Of a stretch of 64,000 nucleotides of DNA, positions 33,664-43,203 are shown one piece after another. Below the pieces are notes generated by a model. The model ran no database searches. It saw only the letters and a list, made by a program, of their open reading frames with translations, and was not told where the DNA came from. The DNA is from UBA9732 sp963649615 (GTDB lineage Bacteria; Spirochaetota; Spirochaetia; Sphaerochaetales; Sphaerochaetaceae). Location: the NCBI GenBank assembly GCA_963649615.1, contig CAVJIN010000002.1, forward strand, positions 1 to 64,000, read 5' to 3'. Numbering within the stretch: the stretch's first letter is position 1; each line of letters begins with the position of its first letter. Made by a program: the position numbers and the translations under genes.

Positions 33664-34676
33664 AAAGAATTTTAACTGGAGATAGAACTACAGGAAGACT
33701 ACATTTAGGTCATTATGTTGGATCTTTACAGAGTAGGGTAGCATTGCAACACGAATATGATACATTTATTCTATTAGCAGATGTTCAAGCTCTTACAACG
33801 CATTTTCAAAACCCACAACTAATTAATGATAGCATATATCAGGTTGCAATGGATAATCTTTCTGTTGGCCTTGATCCTAACAATATTACATTTGTTCAGC
33901 AGTCTCAAATCACTGCAATAGCAGAACTTACAGTATTTTACTCCATGCTGACAACGGTGAACCATCTTTTGATAAATCCTACAATTAAATCTGAGTCACG
34001 TAACTATGGTTTTGGCGAAACAGATGGGGATTTTACATACGACTTCTCAAAATTAACCTATGGATTTTTAGGTTATCCAGTCTCTCAAACAGCAGATATC
34101 ACATTCTGTAATGCAGATTTAGTTCCAGTAGGTGAAGACCAGCTACCACATATTGAATTTTCTCGCAAGTTGGTGCGACGCTTCAACGAGATGTACGGAA
34201 CCAATATTACCGAGCCTGAAGCAAAACTCTCATCAACAGGTCGTCTCTGTGGTCTTGATGGAAATAGCAAAATGGGCAAAAGCCTTGGAAACGCCATCTA
34301 CCTTTCAGATGATCCTAAAACAGTATCTAAAAAGGTCATGCAAGCTGTTACTGATACAAATAGAATTAGCGTGAAAATTCCTGGCAATCCAGATGTCTGC
34401 ACCGTCTACACATATCACAAGACTTTCAATCCATCTGAAACCGATAATATTTGCTCCATGTGTAAGAATGCTCAAATTGGTTGTGTAGCTTGTAAAAAAC
34501 TCTTAGCAGAGAAACTTAATTCAATTCTTGATCCTATAAGAGAAAAAAGGGCCTTTTATGAGACTCATCTTGATGATGTTAAAGAAATCATTAAAACAGG
34601 TACAGCAAAGGCAAATGAGATTGGTAATGCTATGGTCACAGATGTAAAGGATCATATGCATGTCCTTCTAAAATAA
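33660..34676 (+). CDS. trpS: Tryptophanyl-tRNA synthetase with Cys cluster
   Basis: A 338-residue class I synthetase. The HIGH-type motif is TTGRLHLGHYVGSL and KMSKS appears as SKMGKSLGN. Near residues 247-278 four cysteines form C-x20-C-x6-C-x2-C, close to the C-x22-C-x6-C-x2-C motif that holds a [4Fe-4S] cluster in Thermotoga maritima TrpRS. SD AGGGGG precedes ATG 33660. It ends four bases from the convergent thiI stop. Confidence 0.96.
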   Translation: MKRILTGDRTTGRLHLGHYVGSLQSRVALQHEYDTFILLADVQALTTHFQNPQLINDSIYQVAMDNLSVGLDPNNITFVQQSQITAIAELTVFYSMLTTVNHLLINPTIKSESRNYGFGETDGDFTYDFSKLTYGFLGYPVSQTADITFCNADLVPVGEDQLPHIEFSRKLVRRFNEMYGTNITEPEAKLSSTGRLCGLDGNSKMGKSLGNAIYLSDDPKTVSKKVMQAVTDTNRISVKIPGNPDVCTVYTYHKTFNPSETDNICSMCKNAQIGCVACKKLLAEKLNSILDPIREKRAFYETHLDDVKEIIKTGTAKANEIGNAMVTDVKDHMHVLLK

Positions 34677-34680
34677 ATAA

Positions 34681-35865
34681 TTAAACGTTATAACTTATTG
34701 GAAATTCCTCAACAGTATCAATTGCTTTTTGAAGTAAATCTTCAATTTTCATTTCCTCATATGAAACAGTTTGCTGTGCAACTTCTGGACGAACAAGAGG
34801 GTGTTTTGGGCTAAAAACTACGCAACAATCATCATATGGTAAAATACTTGTTTCATAAGTTCCAATTTCTCTTGCAGTATCAATAATCTCGCCTTTATCC
34901 ATTGCTACTAGAGGACGTAAAACAGGAATTTCAGACATGCTGTTTGTAAAACAAAGGCTTTCAAGAGTTTGAGAAGCAACTTGACCAAGAGCTTCACCAG
35001 TAACTAAAACCTTGCAGTCTCTTGCTTTTGCAATTGCATTTGCTACTTTCATCATACATGCTCTCATCATAAGAGTATGTTCTTCTTCTTTTGAATGTTC
35101 TTTAATCCAAAGTTCACATTCAGTGAAATTTACAACTAAAAGATTTGTCCCTTGGTTATAAGGCGCAATAATTCGTGCAAGATCTTTGACCTTTTGAAGT
35201 GCCATTTCAGAAGTATATGGATAAGCATGGAAATAAAGACAGTCTTGTTTAAGTCCACGTTTTGCCATTCTATAACCAGCAACAGGGGAGTCAATTCCAC
35301 CTGAAAGAAGTAGTAAACCCTTTCCTGCTGTACCTACTGGAAGGCCGCCTGGCCCAGCAATTGGAGATGTGTACATATAGGTCTTATCTCTAACTTCAAC
35401 AAAGAGTTGCTTTTGAGGATGATGGACGTCAACTTTCATGTTTGGATAACGATCCAAGATAATTCCACCCAAATTTGCTTCAATTTGATAACTGTTCATG
35501 AAAAATGATTTATCACCACGTCTACATTCAACTTTAAATGTTCCTGTTCCGTCTGCAAAAGGCTCTTTTTCAATTAGTTCCTTTGCACAATTACACATTA
35601 GATCCCAATTTTTATCGCAAACCAAAGCACGAGAGAAACCTACAACACCAAAAGTTGTTTTCAGGGTTTTTACAACATGTTCTTCAGGACATTCTGAATC
35701 TACATAAAGATAAAAACGGCCTTTTTCTCTTGTTAAAAGACTTCTATAAGGATGAATCTTTAATTTAATATTATTTTTTAGTTTCTTTTCAAAGAAACCT
35801 CTATTTAGACCTTTAAGGCTAATTTCGCCAAGTTTAATAAGATAAAGAGACATATTATTTTCCAT
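34681..35865 (-). CDS. thiI: tRNA 4-thiouridine synthase ThiI (no rhodanese domain)
   Basis: A 394-residue enzyme making s4U8 in tRNA. It has an N-terminal ferredoxin-like and THUMP region (about 1-170) and a PP-loop GLLLLSGGIDSPVAGY near 184. The E. coli-type C-terminal rhodanese domain is absent, as in Bacillus ThiI, which receives sulfur directly from a dedicated NifS-type desulfurase. That partner gene overlaps it by 11 bases here. SD GGAG precedes ATG 35865. Confidence 0.95.
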   Translation of the reverse strand: MENNMSLYLIKLGEISLKGLNRGFFEKKLKNNIKLKIHPYRSLLTREKGRFYLYVDSECPEEHVVKTLKTTFGVVGFSRALVCDKNWDLMCNCAKELIEKEPFADGTGTFKVECRRGDKSFFMNSYQIEANLGGIILDRYPNMKVDVHHPQKQLFVEVRDKTYMYTSPIAGPGGLPVGTAGKGLLLLSGGIDSPVAGYRMAKRGLKQDCLYFHAYPYTSEMALQKVKDLARIIAPYNQGTNLLVVNFTECELWIKEHSKEEEHTLMMRACMMKVANAIAKARDCKVLVTGEALGQVASQTLESLCFTNSMSEIPVLRPLVAMDKGEIIDTAREIGTYETSILPYDDCCVVFSPKHPLVRPEVAQQTVSYEEMKIEDLLQKAIDTVEEFPISYNV

Positions 35866-37009
35866 AATTTAACTCCTTGTAGGTATCTCTAAGTGCATCA
35901 CATAGAAGCATAACTTCATCTTCAGTTGTATCAGCACCAAAGGATATTCTTATGCTTGAACGTCTGTCCATAGGATCCACGTTCATTGCCGCTAAAACCC
36001 CTTCAACTTTACCTTTTGTGTTTGAAGAACATGCGCTTCCTGCTGAAAGGCAAAAACCTTTATCTGACATAACTCTAAGAAATACCTCAGAAGGAATTGG
36101 TTTTACTGAAATATTTATTATATAAGGAGATATTGGTTTATTGTCTGAGACAGATGCGGAAAGTAGCCTGAAACCAACCTCAGAACATATATCTTCAACT
36201 TTGTTTCTAAATTGCAAAACTTTTGTATAATTTTTCTCTAGAGGTATTAATGCTTCTTCAAGGGCTTTGTTCATTGCACAAATTCCAGGTAAATTCTCTG
36301 TTCCTGGTCTAAGTCCATGTTCTTGTCCACCACCACGTGAAAGGGATGTTATTGCATTGTTTCTATTGTAAAGTATTCCAACTCCACGGGGGCCTCTAAA
36401 TTTGTGGGCACTAAAGGCTGCAGAGTCAAAATCTTCTTCTTTTAAATTAAGAGAAATTTTGCCTAATGATTGAACAGCATCACAGTGAAAATGAATATGT
36501 CTGCCGTATTCTTTTTCTTTATTTCTAATAATCTTAGCAATTGTTTTTGTGTCCTGAATAGAACCCGTGACGTTGTTAACATTCATAACACAGACCATTT
36601 TAACTTTATCATTTAAGGCTTTATCTAAGGTTTCTGGTTTTAAATATCCTTTAGGACATTGCAAGACAATAAACTTCCAACCTACAGCCTCTAGAGTTTT
36701 TTTCCATTCTAAAACGGCAGAGTGTTCAATTCCAGTTGTAATAATCTCGCCTGGTGAAGGGGATTTTAGGAGGGAGGAAATAATTATAGAATCACTTTCA
36801 GTTCCACCTGATGTAAAATATATATTTGAAGCTGTTGTTCCAAGCAAATTAGCTGTTTTATTTCGTTCTTCATCAAGTCTTAACGCGGCTTCATTTCCAA
36901 GAGGATGTGTAGAGGAAGGATTTCCTATGTATTTTCTTGCACATGAAGAATATTCTCCCATAGCACTTTCACTCATGGGAGTTGTTGCAGTCCAATCAAA
37001 ATAGTACAT
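35855..37009 (-). CDS. NifS/IscS-type cysteine desulfurase
   Basis: A 384-residue PLP enzyme that mobilises sulfur from cysteine. GGTESDS binds PLP phosphate, HCDAVQSLGK and FSAHKFRGPRGVG hold the PLP Asp/His/Lys residues, and the catalytic cysteine is in SAGSACSSNTKG. Its 3' end overlaps thiI, so a role as sulfur donor for s4U (as NifZ is for ThiI in Bacillus) is more likely than general Fe-S assembly. It lies 20 bases after aroB. Confidence 0.93.
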   Translation of the reverse strand: MYYFDWTATTPMSESAMGEYSSCARKYIGNPSSTHPLGNEAALRLDEERNKTANLLGTTASNIYFTSGGTESDSIIISSLLKSPSPGEIITTGIEHSAVLEWKKTLEAVGWKFIVLQCPKGYLKPETLDKALNDKVKMVCVMNVNNVTGSIQDTKTIAKIIRNKEKEYGRHIHFHCDAVQSLGKISLNLKEEDFDSAAFSAHKFRGPRGVGILYNRNNAITSLSRGGGQEHGLRPGTENLPGICAMNKALEEALIPLEKNYTKVLQFRNKVEDICSEVGFRLLSASVSDNKPISPYIINISVKPIPSEVFLRVMSDKGFCLSAGSACSSNTKGKVEGVLAAMNVDPMDRRSSIRISFGADTTEDEVMLLCDALRDTYKELNYGK

Positions 37010-37029
37010 AGTGAAATTATAGAGAAAAG

Positions 37030-38073
37030 TTAGACCGATGTCATCATGACCAGTTTCTTAATTAGGCCTTCATCAATCTCGCTAACAACAATTTCACCTT
37101 GATCTTTCAAAAGAACAAACTTCACAACACGATTAACAACTTTTTTATCTTTGGACAAATGATATTTATAATCCAACCAATCACTTCTGTTAATTTTGTA
37201 GTTAATATCATAGCCGTAGTAAGAGAGAAGTTTGTCAACTCCAGCAGCAAAATTAGGGTCACAAAGGCCCATTTCTTTACTTGCTTGGGTGCTACGACTA
37301 ATTCCCCATGCAACTGCCTGTCCATGAGTGCATTGAAGTCTAGAAAGACTTTCAAGAGCATGACCAAAGGTGTGTCCAAGGTTCAGGGCAGCTCTAATAC
37401 CTAATCTGTCATAAGGATCTTGGTCAACATAACTCTTTTTTACTTCAAGAGATAGTGATACAATCTTACTTAAGACTTCAGGCTTCCGTTCCATAATTTG
37501 TTCTTTGCTTGTTGCAAGAATATTAAAAAGTTCATCATTTTTTGTTAAAAAGCAATGCTTTATAACTTCAGCGAGGCCATTGATAAAATCTTTATTTGAG
37601 AGCGATTTAATTGTATCAGCACAAATTAGAACCTCGTTAGCTGGAAAAAAGGTTCCTATGAGGTTCTTTGTATATTTAAAGTCTACACATGTTTTGCCTC
37701 CAATTGAGGCATCACACATTGAAAGCAGAGTAGTTGGAATTAAAACAACTTTACAGCCCCGCATATAAATTGAAGCAGAAAAAGCTGTAATATCACAAAC
37801 AACACCTCCACCTAGAGCAACAAATGTACAATCTCTACCAAGATTATTTTCAACAGCTGTTGAAATTATTTTTTCTACCGAAGAGTAATTTTTTGAGGAT
37901 TCTCCTGGTTCAATTATAACATTTGGATTTGGAAGTGGTCTTACCATACGTGCTGTGTTAGAATCGCAGACCCAAAGAGTGTTTCTGCCTAAACTTCCAA
38001 CATGATAGGATAAATCATTAAAATCCGAGGCAACTAATACTCTTGTTCCTAAACAACTTAACAACTCTTGCAT
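37030..38073 (-). CDS. aroB: 3-dehydroquinate synthase
   Basis: A 347-residue NAD- and metal-dependent enzyme for the second shikimate step. VALGGGVVCDITAFSAS binds NAD; IPTTLLSMCDASIGGKTCVD and the metal-ligand segments GLAEVIKH and LNLGHTFGHALE are present. A chorismate mutase gene (61132-61497) supports aromatic biosynthesis in this organism, but no other shikimate gene is in the window. It sits between hrpA-like and nifS-like genes in a minus-strand run. Confidence 0.94.
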   Translation of the reverse strand: MQELLSCLGTRVLVASDFNDLSYHVGSLGRNTLWVCDSNTARMVRPLPNPNVIIEPGESSKNYSSVEKIISTAVENNLGRDCTFVALGGGVVCDITAFSASIYMRGCKVVLIPTTLLSMCDASIGGKTCVDFKYTKNLIGTFFPANEVLICADTIKSLSNKDFINGLAEVIKHCFLTKNDELFNILATSKEQIMERKPEVLSKIVSLSLEVKKSYVDQDPYDRLGIRAALNLGHTFGHALESLSRLQCTHGQAVAWGISRSTQASKEMGLCDPNFAAGVDKLLSYYGYDINYKINRSDWLDYKYHLSKDKKVVNRVVKFVLLKDQGEIVVSEIDEGLIKKLVMMTSV

Positions 38074-38088
38074 GACTATGTTTTACCA

Positions 38089-40632
38089 TTAATCAAGCAA
38101 TCTTACAACACGATTATACGCTTGACGGAAAGCTTTAATTTCTGGTCTTTCCTCGGAGATAACTAAGAGAGAGTAGGCCGTGTTGTTTAAGGCTTCAGTG
38201 AAACTTGCATTTACATGGAAGAATGCACTGTTTCTGTTAATTAATAATTCAATGAATCCTAGTCTGTTCTTTATTCTCAGTGGGGATAGCTTCATAAGCT
38301 GGTCAAGATATGGAACTATTTCATCTACTGAATCAATATTAAAAACTTCAGAACATGGTGACTGAATAAAGTCTTCAGCCTTAAAACTGATTCTACCGTT
38401 AAGTCTAATCAAATCCTGAATTTTTGAACCAAATCCAATATAGCTACCTTTATATTCAATTGTAGCATTAATATTCTTAGGATGTCTTGAGGCCTTTTTG
38501 AAAGCATAAGCTAACTTTGGCAACGAAGTATATGGGATTACAGCAACTTGCTTGTCTTTCTTACCTCCCATAGAAATCAATTCAAACACCATATCATAGA
38601 TATAGCATTGCTTAGATTTTTGTTTTTCAACATTTCTATGGTTATTTCTTTCCGTTTCTTTAGATAAACTTCTAATGCGTGAAGCTAAAGAAGGGGAAAT
38701 CTCATCTAGCCATTCTCTCTTTAATGGCGAAACAGTACGTGCATACATCCTTGAAGTATAAACAATTTCACCAGCTAGTAGATATTGTGGAGCTGTTCTA
38801 AACCAAGCAGATCCTGGATGAATATAAATCTCTGTGGTTGTAATTGTTCTGTATTCCATGCCTCTAGCTTTGGTTTTTATACAAACATACTGCAAAAGAC
38901 CAGCACCAAGGCATACAAGAAGTTTATGGACAAATTCTTCACGTGGAAGTTTTGAACGGTTATTAGAATCTTCTATTAAAACTGGAACTCCAAGATCCCT
39001 AGTAATACTAGCAAGTTGTTCTGTTACATGAACAATTTCATCCATACTTTGAACATCTAAATAGTAACTGTTACAAAAATCTTCTCTGAGTTTAGAAGTC
39101 TTCAAGTTTCTGTATTTATTATAAATCTTTTGATAGCTTACAAAATCTCCATATTCATCAAAAAAGCTCTTATGAGCACTTCTTGCTAAATCTTCTTCTC
39201 CGGGAGGTAGAACAAATGGTGTCTTACAAGAGAGAAAACTAACACAAATTAATACTGGAAGTATAATATCAGGATATTGTTTGATGGCTTCATAGACGCA
39301 ACGCGAATGGCGTGGAAGAAGTGGATATTTAACCATAATCTCGCCAATGGACGTCAAATGTCTTTTATTGTCTATTGCACCAAGTAGTTTCAGAGTGTTT
39401 TCTCCACTTTTTAATGACTCAGAGTCTGGACGAGTTATAAAAGGAAAGGTTTCAAATTCATAAATACCTAAATCTACCATCCGTAAAACTACTTCAGATA
39501 AATCTGTTCTAAGAATTTCTTCCTGAGTAAAGCGTGGTCGTTTTGCAAAATCTTCTTTGGAGTAAAGTCTATAGCAAATACCATTTGACGTACGCCCAGC
39601 TCTTCCTTTGCGTTGCTCTGCAGAGGCTTTTGAAATAGGACGCTGAATTAGAGCAGAAGTAAAATCTCGTTGATTATAGAAGTTAATTTTTGCATAACCA
39701 CCATCAATAACAACTTTTATTCCATCAATGGTTAGCGATGTCTCGGCAATATTTGTAGCTAAAACTACCTTCATTTTGCCTTCTTCTGTATCTTCAAAAA
39801 CTTGCTCCTGTTCTTCCTTGTTCAATCTTCCATAAAGTGGATAAATCTGAAGATGTCTAGTATCGCATTCCGAATAAATTTGATTCATACAATTTATGAT
39901 GCTAAACTCTCCAGGGAGAAAGACCAGTGTATCTTCATTTTCTTTGTAATCTGTTGCTTTAAAACGTTTTAATAGTTGATTTATAATTTGGCAAATTGCA
40001 ATAGCGGTTTCATCAACATTATCTGGATTCTTAACTGGATAGTATTTAACATCAACATTATAAACTCTTGCTTTAATGCTAATAATTGGAGCTGGTGTAC
40101 CGTTTTCATCACAGAAAAACTTAGCAAAAGAACTTGTATTAATTGTTGCAGATGAAATGATTATCTTTAAATCTTTTCTATGACTGATAATCTGTTTTAG
40201 AAGTCCTAATATCAAATCAATATTTAGGCTTCTTTCATGAGCTTCATCAACCATGATTACAGAGTATTTTAAAAGAGAAGGGTCAGCTTTAAGCTCTTGT
40301 AGTAACATCCCATCAGTTAGAATTTTAATATGCGTTGTTGCATCCGTGGTATCATAAAAACGCATCTTGTAGCCACAATAAGCCTCTGGAAAACTACTTG
40401 ATGCCAGTTGTTGCTTGATATAGGCACAGACACCTAATGTTGCAATTCTTCTTGGTTGAGTAATACCAATCACGCCATTTTTGGCATAACCAGCATCATT
40501 GAGAATAAGGGGAATTTGGGTTGTCTTTCCCGAGCCAGTAGGACTTTCCACCACAATAACTTGATTCTTGGAAAGGGCATCTAGAATATCATGTCTGTGC
40601 AGATATACTGGAAGCGTTTTGGGGTCAGTCAT
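38089..40632 (-). CDS. DEAH-box RNA helicase, HrpA/HrpB family
   Basis: An 847-residue helicase. Walker A VVESPTGSGKTTQIP (about 29-43), DEAH box MVDEAHERSLN near 127, SAT motif, TNIAETSLTIDGIKVVID and the arginine-finger region QRKGRAGRTSNG near 340, then HA2 and OB-like domains. It is shorter than E. coli HrpA (1300) and close to HrpB. HrpA is linked to mRNA processing or stalled ribosome rescue. The start overlaps the hisS stop by eight bases. Confidence 0.9.
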   Translation of the reverse strand: MTDPKTLPVYLHRHDILDALSKNQVIVVESPTGSGKTTQIPLILNDAGYAKNGVIGITQPRRIATLGVCAYIKQQLASSSFPEAYCGYKMRFYDTTDATTHIKILTDGMLLQELKADPSLLKYSVIMVDEAHERSLNIDLILGLLKQIISHRKDLKIIISSATINTSSFAKFFCDENGTPAPIISIKARVYNVDVKYYPVKNPDNVDETAIAICQIINQLLKRFKATDYKENEDTLVFLPGEFSIINCMNQIYSECDTRHLQIYPLYGRLNKEEQEQVFEDTEEGKMKVVLATNIAETSLTIDGIKVVIDGGYAKINFYNQRDFTSALIQRPISKASAEQRKGRAGRTSNGICYRLYSKEDFAKRPRFTQEEILRTDLSEVVLRMVDLGIYEFETFPFITRPDSESLKSGENTLKLLGAIDNKRHLTSIGEIMVKYPLLPRHSRCVYEAIKQYPDIILPVLICVSFLSCKTPFVLPPGEEDLARSAHKSFFDEYGDFVSYQKIYNKYRNLKTSKLREDFCNSYYLDVQSMDEIVHVTEQLASITRDLGVPVLIEDSNNRSKLPREEFVHKLLVCLGAGLLQYVCIKTKARGMEYRTITTTEIYIHPGSAWFRTAPQYLLAGEIVYTSRMYARTVSPLKREWLDEISPSLASRIRSLSKETERNNHRNVEKQKSKQCYIYDMVFELISMGGKKDKQVAVIPYTSLPKLAYAFKKASRHPKNINATIEYKGSYIGFGSKIQDLIRLNGRISFKAEDFIQSPCSEVFNIDSVDEIVPYLDQLMKLSPLRIKNRLGFIELLINRNSAFFHVNASFTEALNNTAYSLLVISEERPEIKAFRQAYNRVVRLLD

Positions 40633-41923
40633 TTTTCACTTTTCCAGTTAGCACCATTGTTCTAAGCTCTTCTATACCGATATTTTCTAGTATTTTTCTT
40701 GTTACTATTTCTTTAACTGTAAATAAATTATCTTTACAAGATACTACAACATACGGTATAGAATTTTTCTCGGCATATGCATATTGCTGTCCTAAAGATT
40801 TCTCTCCAACATAGTAGTCAACTTTAAGACCACATGCCCTTAAATTCATTGCTGTCTTTGCTGTCCAAGAAGGGTCATTTTTGTCAAAAATAACCATGAC
40901 ATCGGCATAAGAAGAGTTCTTCACAAGAGGACTGCTAAGCTCTTCAAGTGCGGCAAGTAGTCTGTCAATACCAATGCAAGACCCAACACCTGGCAAGTTC
41001 TCCTTGGTATATAATCCTGCAAGGTTGTTATAACGTCCACCAGAACAAATTGAACCAATGCTTGGCAAGTTGACAAGGACTGTTTCATAGACAATGCCAG
41101 TGTAGTAGTCAAGGCCACGAGTAATTGAGGTATCTAAAATAAAATCATTCTCAATATAACATGCTTGCATTAATGCAAAGATTTCTTCTAGTCTTTCAAT
41201 TTCTGGACAATCACCAAACATGTTTTTTAGAATATGGAGAGTCTCGCTAAAACTAACTTTTTCTAGAGAAATAAACTCCAAGAGTTTTGCTATGGATTCA
41301 TCGTCAAGTCCATCTTCCTGAAGACAAGCACAAACACCATCTCTACCAATCTTTCCTAGTTTATCTATTGACCTAAGAACTTGTGCGCTAGAGGACTCAA
41401 GACCCATAGAAGCAAGGAATCTATTTAAAAGTCCTCTATGAGAGACGCTAACTTTGAATGGTCCAACATTCATTTGAGTTAAGCAGGTGTGAATTAAAAG
41501 AAGAATCTCAAAATCACTTTGAGCATTATCTGCACCTACAATATCAAAATCACATTGAATAAACTCTCTATAACGACCTTTTTGTGGTTTTTCACCACGC
41601 CAAACCTTGGCAATGTGGTATCTTTTAAAGGGAAAGGCAAGGTTTGAGTAATTGGCAGCAACATAGCGGGCAAGGGGAACGGTTAGGTCAAAACGCAACG
41701 CCACGTCTCTGTTTCCATTATCCATAAAGCGGAACATCTGCTTGTCTGTTTCGCCTCCACCCTTACCAAGAAGAACTTCTGTGTATTCTAAAGCGGGAGT
41801 ATCAATTGGTACAAAACCAAAAGATCTAAATATTTTTTGAACCTTTGAAATAAGTTCTTGTCTTGCAATTTCCTGTTCTGGAAGGCTGTCTCTGAAACCT
41901 TTTAGGACTTTTGGTTCTATCAT
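40625..41923 (-). CDS. hisS: Histidyl-tRNA synthetase
   Basis: A 432-residue class II synthetase. Motif 2 lies around KVWRGEKPQKGRYREFIQCDFDI; the His-specific segments RGLDYYTGIVYE and CSGGRYNNL are present. ATG 41923 is chosen because the protein then starts MIEPKVLKGFRDSLP, normal for the family, and AGGAG lies upstream; a longer open frame to 42004 has no such support. It heads the minus run hisS-hrpA-aroB-nifS-thiI. Confidence 0.97.
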   Translation of the reverse strand: MIEPKVLKGFRDSLPEQEIARQELISKVQKIFRSFGFVPIDTPALEYTEVLLGKGGGETDKQMFRFMDNGNRDVALRFDLTVPLARYVAANYSNLAFPFKRYHIAKVWRGEKPQKGRYREFIQCDFDIVGADNAQSDFEILLLIHTCLTQMNVGPFKVSVSHRGLLNRFLASMGLESSSAQVLRSIDKLGKIGRDGVCACLQEDGLDDESIAKLLEFISLEKVSFSETLHILKNMFGDCPEIERLEEIFALMQACYIENDFILDTSITRGLDYYTGIVYETVLVNLPSIGSICSGGRYNNLAGLYTKENLPGVGSCIGIDRLLAALEELSSPLVKNSSYADVMVIFDKNDPSWTAKTAMNLRACGLKVDYYVGEKSLGQQYAYAEKNSIPYVVVSCKDNLFTVKEIVTRKILENIGIEELRTMVLTGKVKND

Positions 41924-41971
41924 TATAGAAACTCTCCTCTGTATTGGTTGTGTAAAATGTGAAAATATGCT

Positions 41972-41986
41972 AACTATTGTATAGTT
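41972..41986. promoter_or_regulatory. Inverted repeat between hisS and pcnB
   Basis: Arms AACTAT and ATAGTT around TGT in the divergent gap. It contains TATA-like boxes on both strands and could be an operator or paired -10 region for the two genes. Confidence 0.35.
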
Positions 41987-42027
41987 TAAAAAACGAATAT
42001 TCAACGGCTGGCAGAAGTTAACAAAAT

Positions 42028-43203
42028 ATGTTCATCAGATATAAGAAGAATGCTGGCACACTTGAAGCAGTAGCAAAGGTTTATTCTCAGCAAGAACACG
42101 GAATTGACCCCAATTTGGTGGATAGTGATGCTATTAGAGTTATTGAAAGACTTGAAGAAAGAGGGTACGAATCCTATCTTGTAGGAGGTGCTGTAAGAGA
42201 CCTTCTACTAGGCAGACGACCCAAGGATTTTGATGTAGTAACTGCAGCTTCTCCAAGAGCAGTTCATAGAATATTCAAAAATTCTATGATAGTAGGCCGG
42301 AGATTTAAAATTGTTCATGTTACATTTGGCAAAAAGATAATTGAAGTTTCTACTTTTAGAAGTTTAAATGAACATGAAGCTAACAATGACAATACCTATG
42401 GAACAATAGAAGAGGATTGTCAAAGAAGAGATTATTCAATTAACAGTCTTTATTACGATCCAATTAACGAAACAATTATTGATTTTAATAATTCAATGAA
42501 GGATATAAAAAACAAAAAGCTGGTTTCCCTTATTCCTTTAAATAAAACCTTTATTGAAGACCCAGTGAGAATGATTAGAGGTGTTAAATACTCTGTAACT
42601 ACTGGTTTTAAAATGTCTCTAAAACTTAAACTGGCAATTAAACACTATTCACCCAATCTTCAATATGTTAGTACTTCAAGAATGACAGAAGAAATCAATA
42701 AGATACTGGGAAGTGGAAATAGTAGTGAAATTTTTAGAGAATTATACAATTTTGGGCTATTGTCTTACATGTTGCCTTGTATTGCTGTATACGGAAAGTA
42801 TCAGCATCTTTATGCCTCATTAAAAACATTAGATGACAAAATAAATGAGATTGACTCGGATGCAAAGCGTAGAACTTTTCCTAAAGCCATGATGTATCTT
42901 GCCTTAGTTCATCCATTTATTGCAGACAGTAAAGAATTAACAGATCCAAAAGAGCTATTTAGGGACACATTGAGACAAGTAAGGGTGTTGCTTAGTCCAA
43001 TTACGCCTCCAAAATTTGAACTAGAATCAACAGCTGTAATGCATATGAGATTAAACGGTATTAACGTTCCAAAAGGTACAGTAAGTGTAAATATTAAGAG
43101 AAATAATACCAAAGCAAAGAACTCAAATGCTAATATAGCAAAAGCAAACTACAAGAGGAGAAGAAAAAAGGTTACAGTTATTGCCACGTCTGTGACTGAA
43201 TAG
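42028..43203 (+). CDS. pcnB: Poly(A) polymerase-like nucleotidyltransferase PcnB
   Basis: A 391-residue class II nucleotidyltransferase. YLVGGAVRDLLLGRRPKDFDVVTAASPRAV is the head-domain signature (GG and DxD), followed by EEDCQRRDYSINSLYYDP and EDPVRMIRGVKYS. The RRPKDFDVVT form and highly basic C-terminal tail (KANYKRRRKKV) favour poly(A) polymerase I over CCA addition; a separate cca gene is at 28132-29505. It probably tags RNA 3' ends for decay. No clear SD precedes ATG 42028. Confidence 0.85.
   Translation: MFIRYKKNAGTLEAVAKVYSQQEHGIDPNLVDSDAIRVIERLEERGYESYLVGGAVRDLLLGRRPKDFDVVTAASPRAVHRIFKNSMIVGRRFKIVHVTFGKKIIEVSTFRSLNEHEANNDNTYGTIEEDCQRRDYSINSLYYDPINETIIDFNNSMKDIKNKKLVSLIPLNKTFIEDPVRMIRGVKYSVTTGFKMSLKLKLAIKHYSPNLQYVSTSRMTEEINKILGSGNSSEIFRELYNFGLLSYMLPCIAVYGKYQHLYASLKTLDDKINEIDSDAKRRTFPKAMMYLALVHPFIADSKELTDPKELFRDTLRQVRVLLSPITPPKFELESTAVMHMRLNGINVPKGTVSVNIKRNNTKAKNSNANIAKANYKRRRKKVTVIATSVTE

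Noticed and set aside
43081..43203. Truncation or frameshift at the pcnB C-terminus
   Set aside because: The basic tail is low-complexity but in frame, and such tails occur in PcnB proteins.
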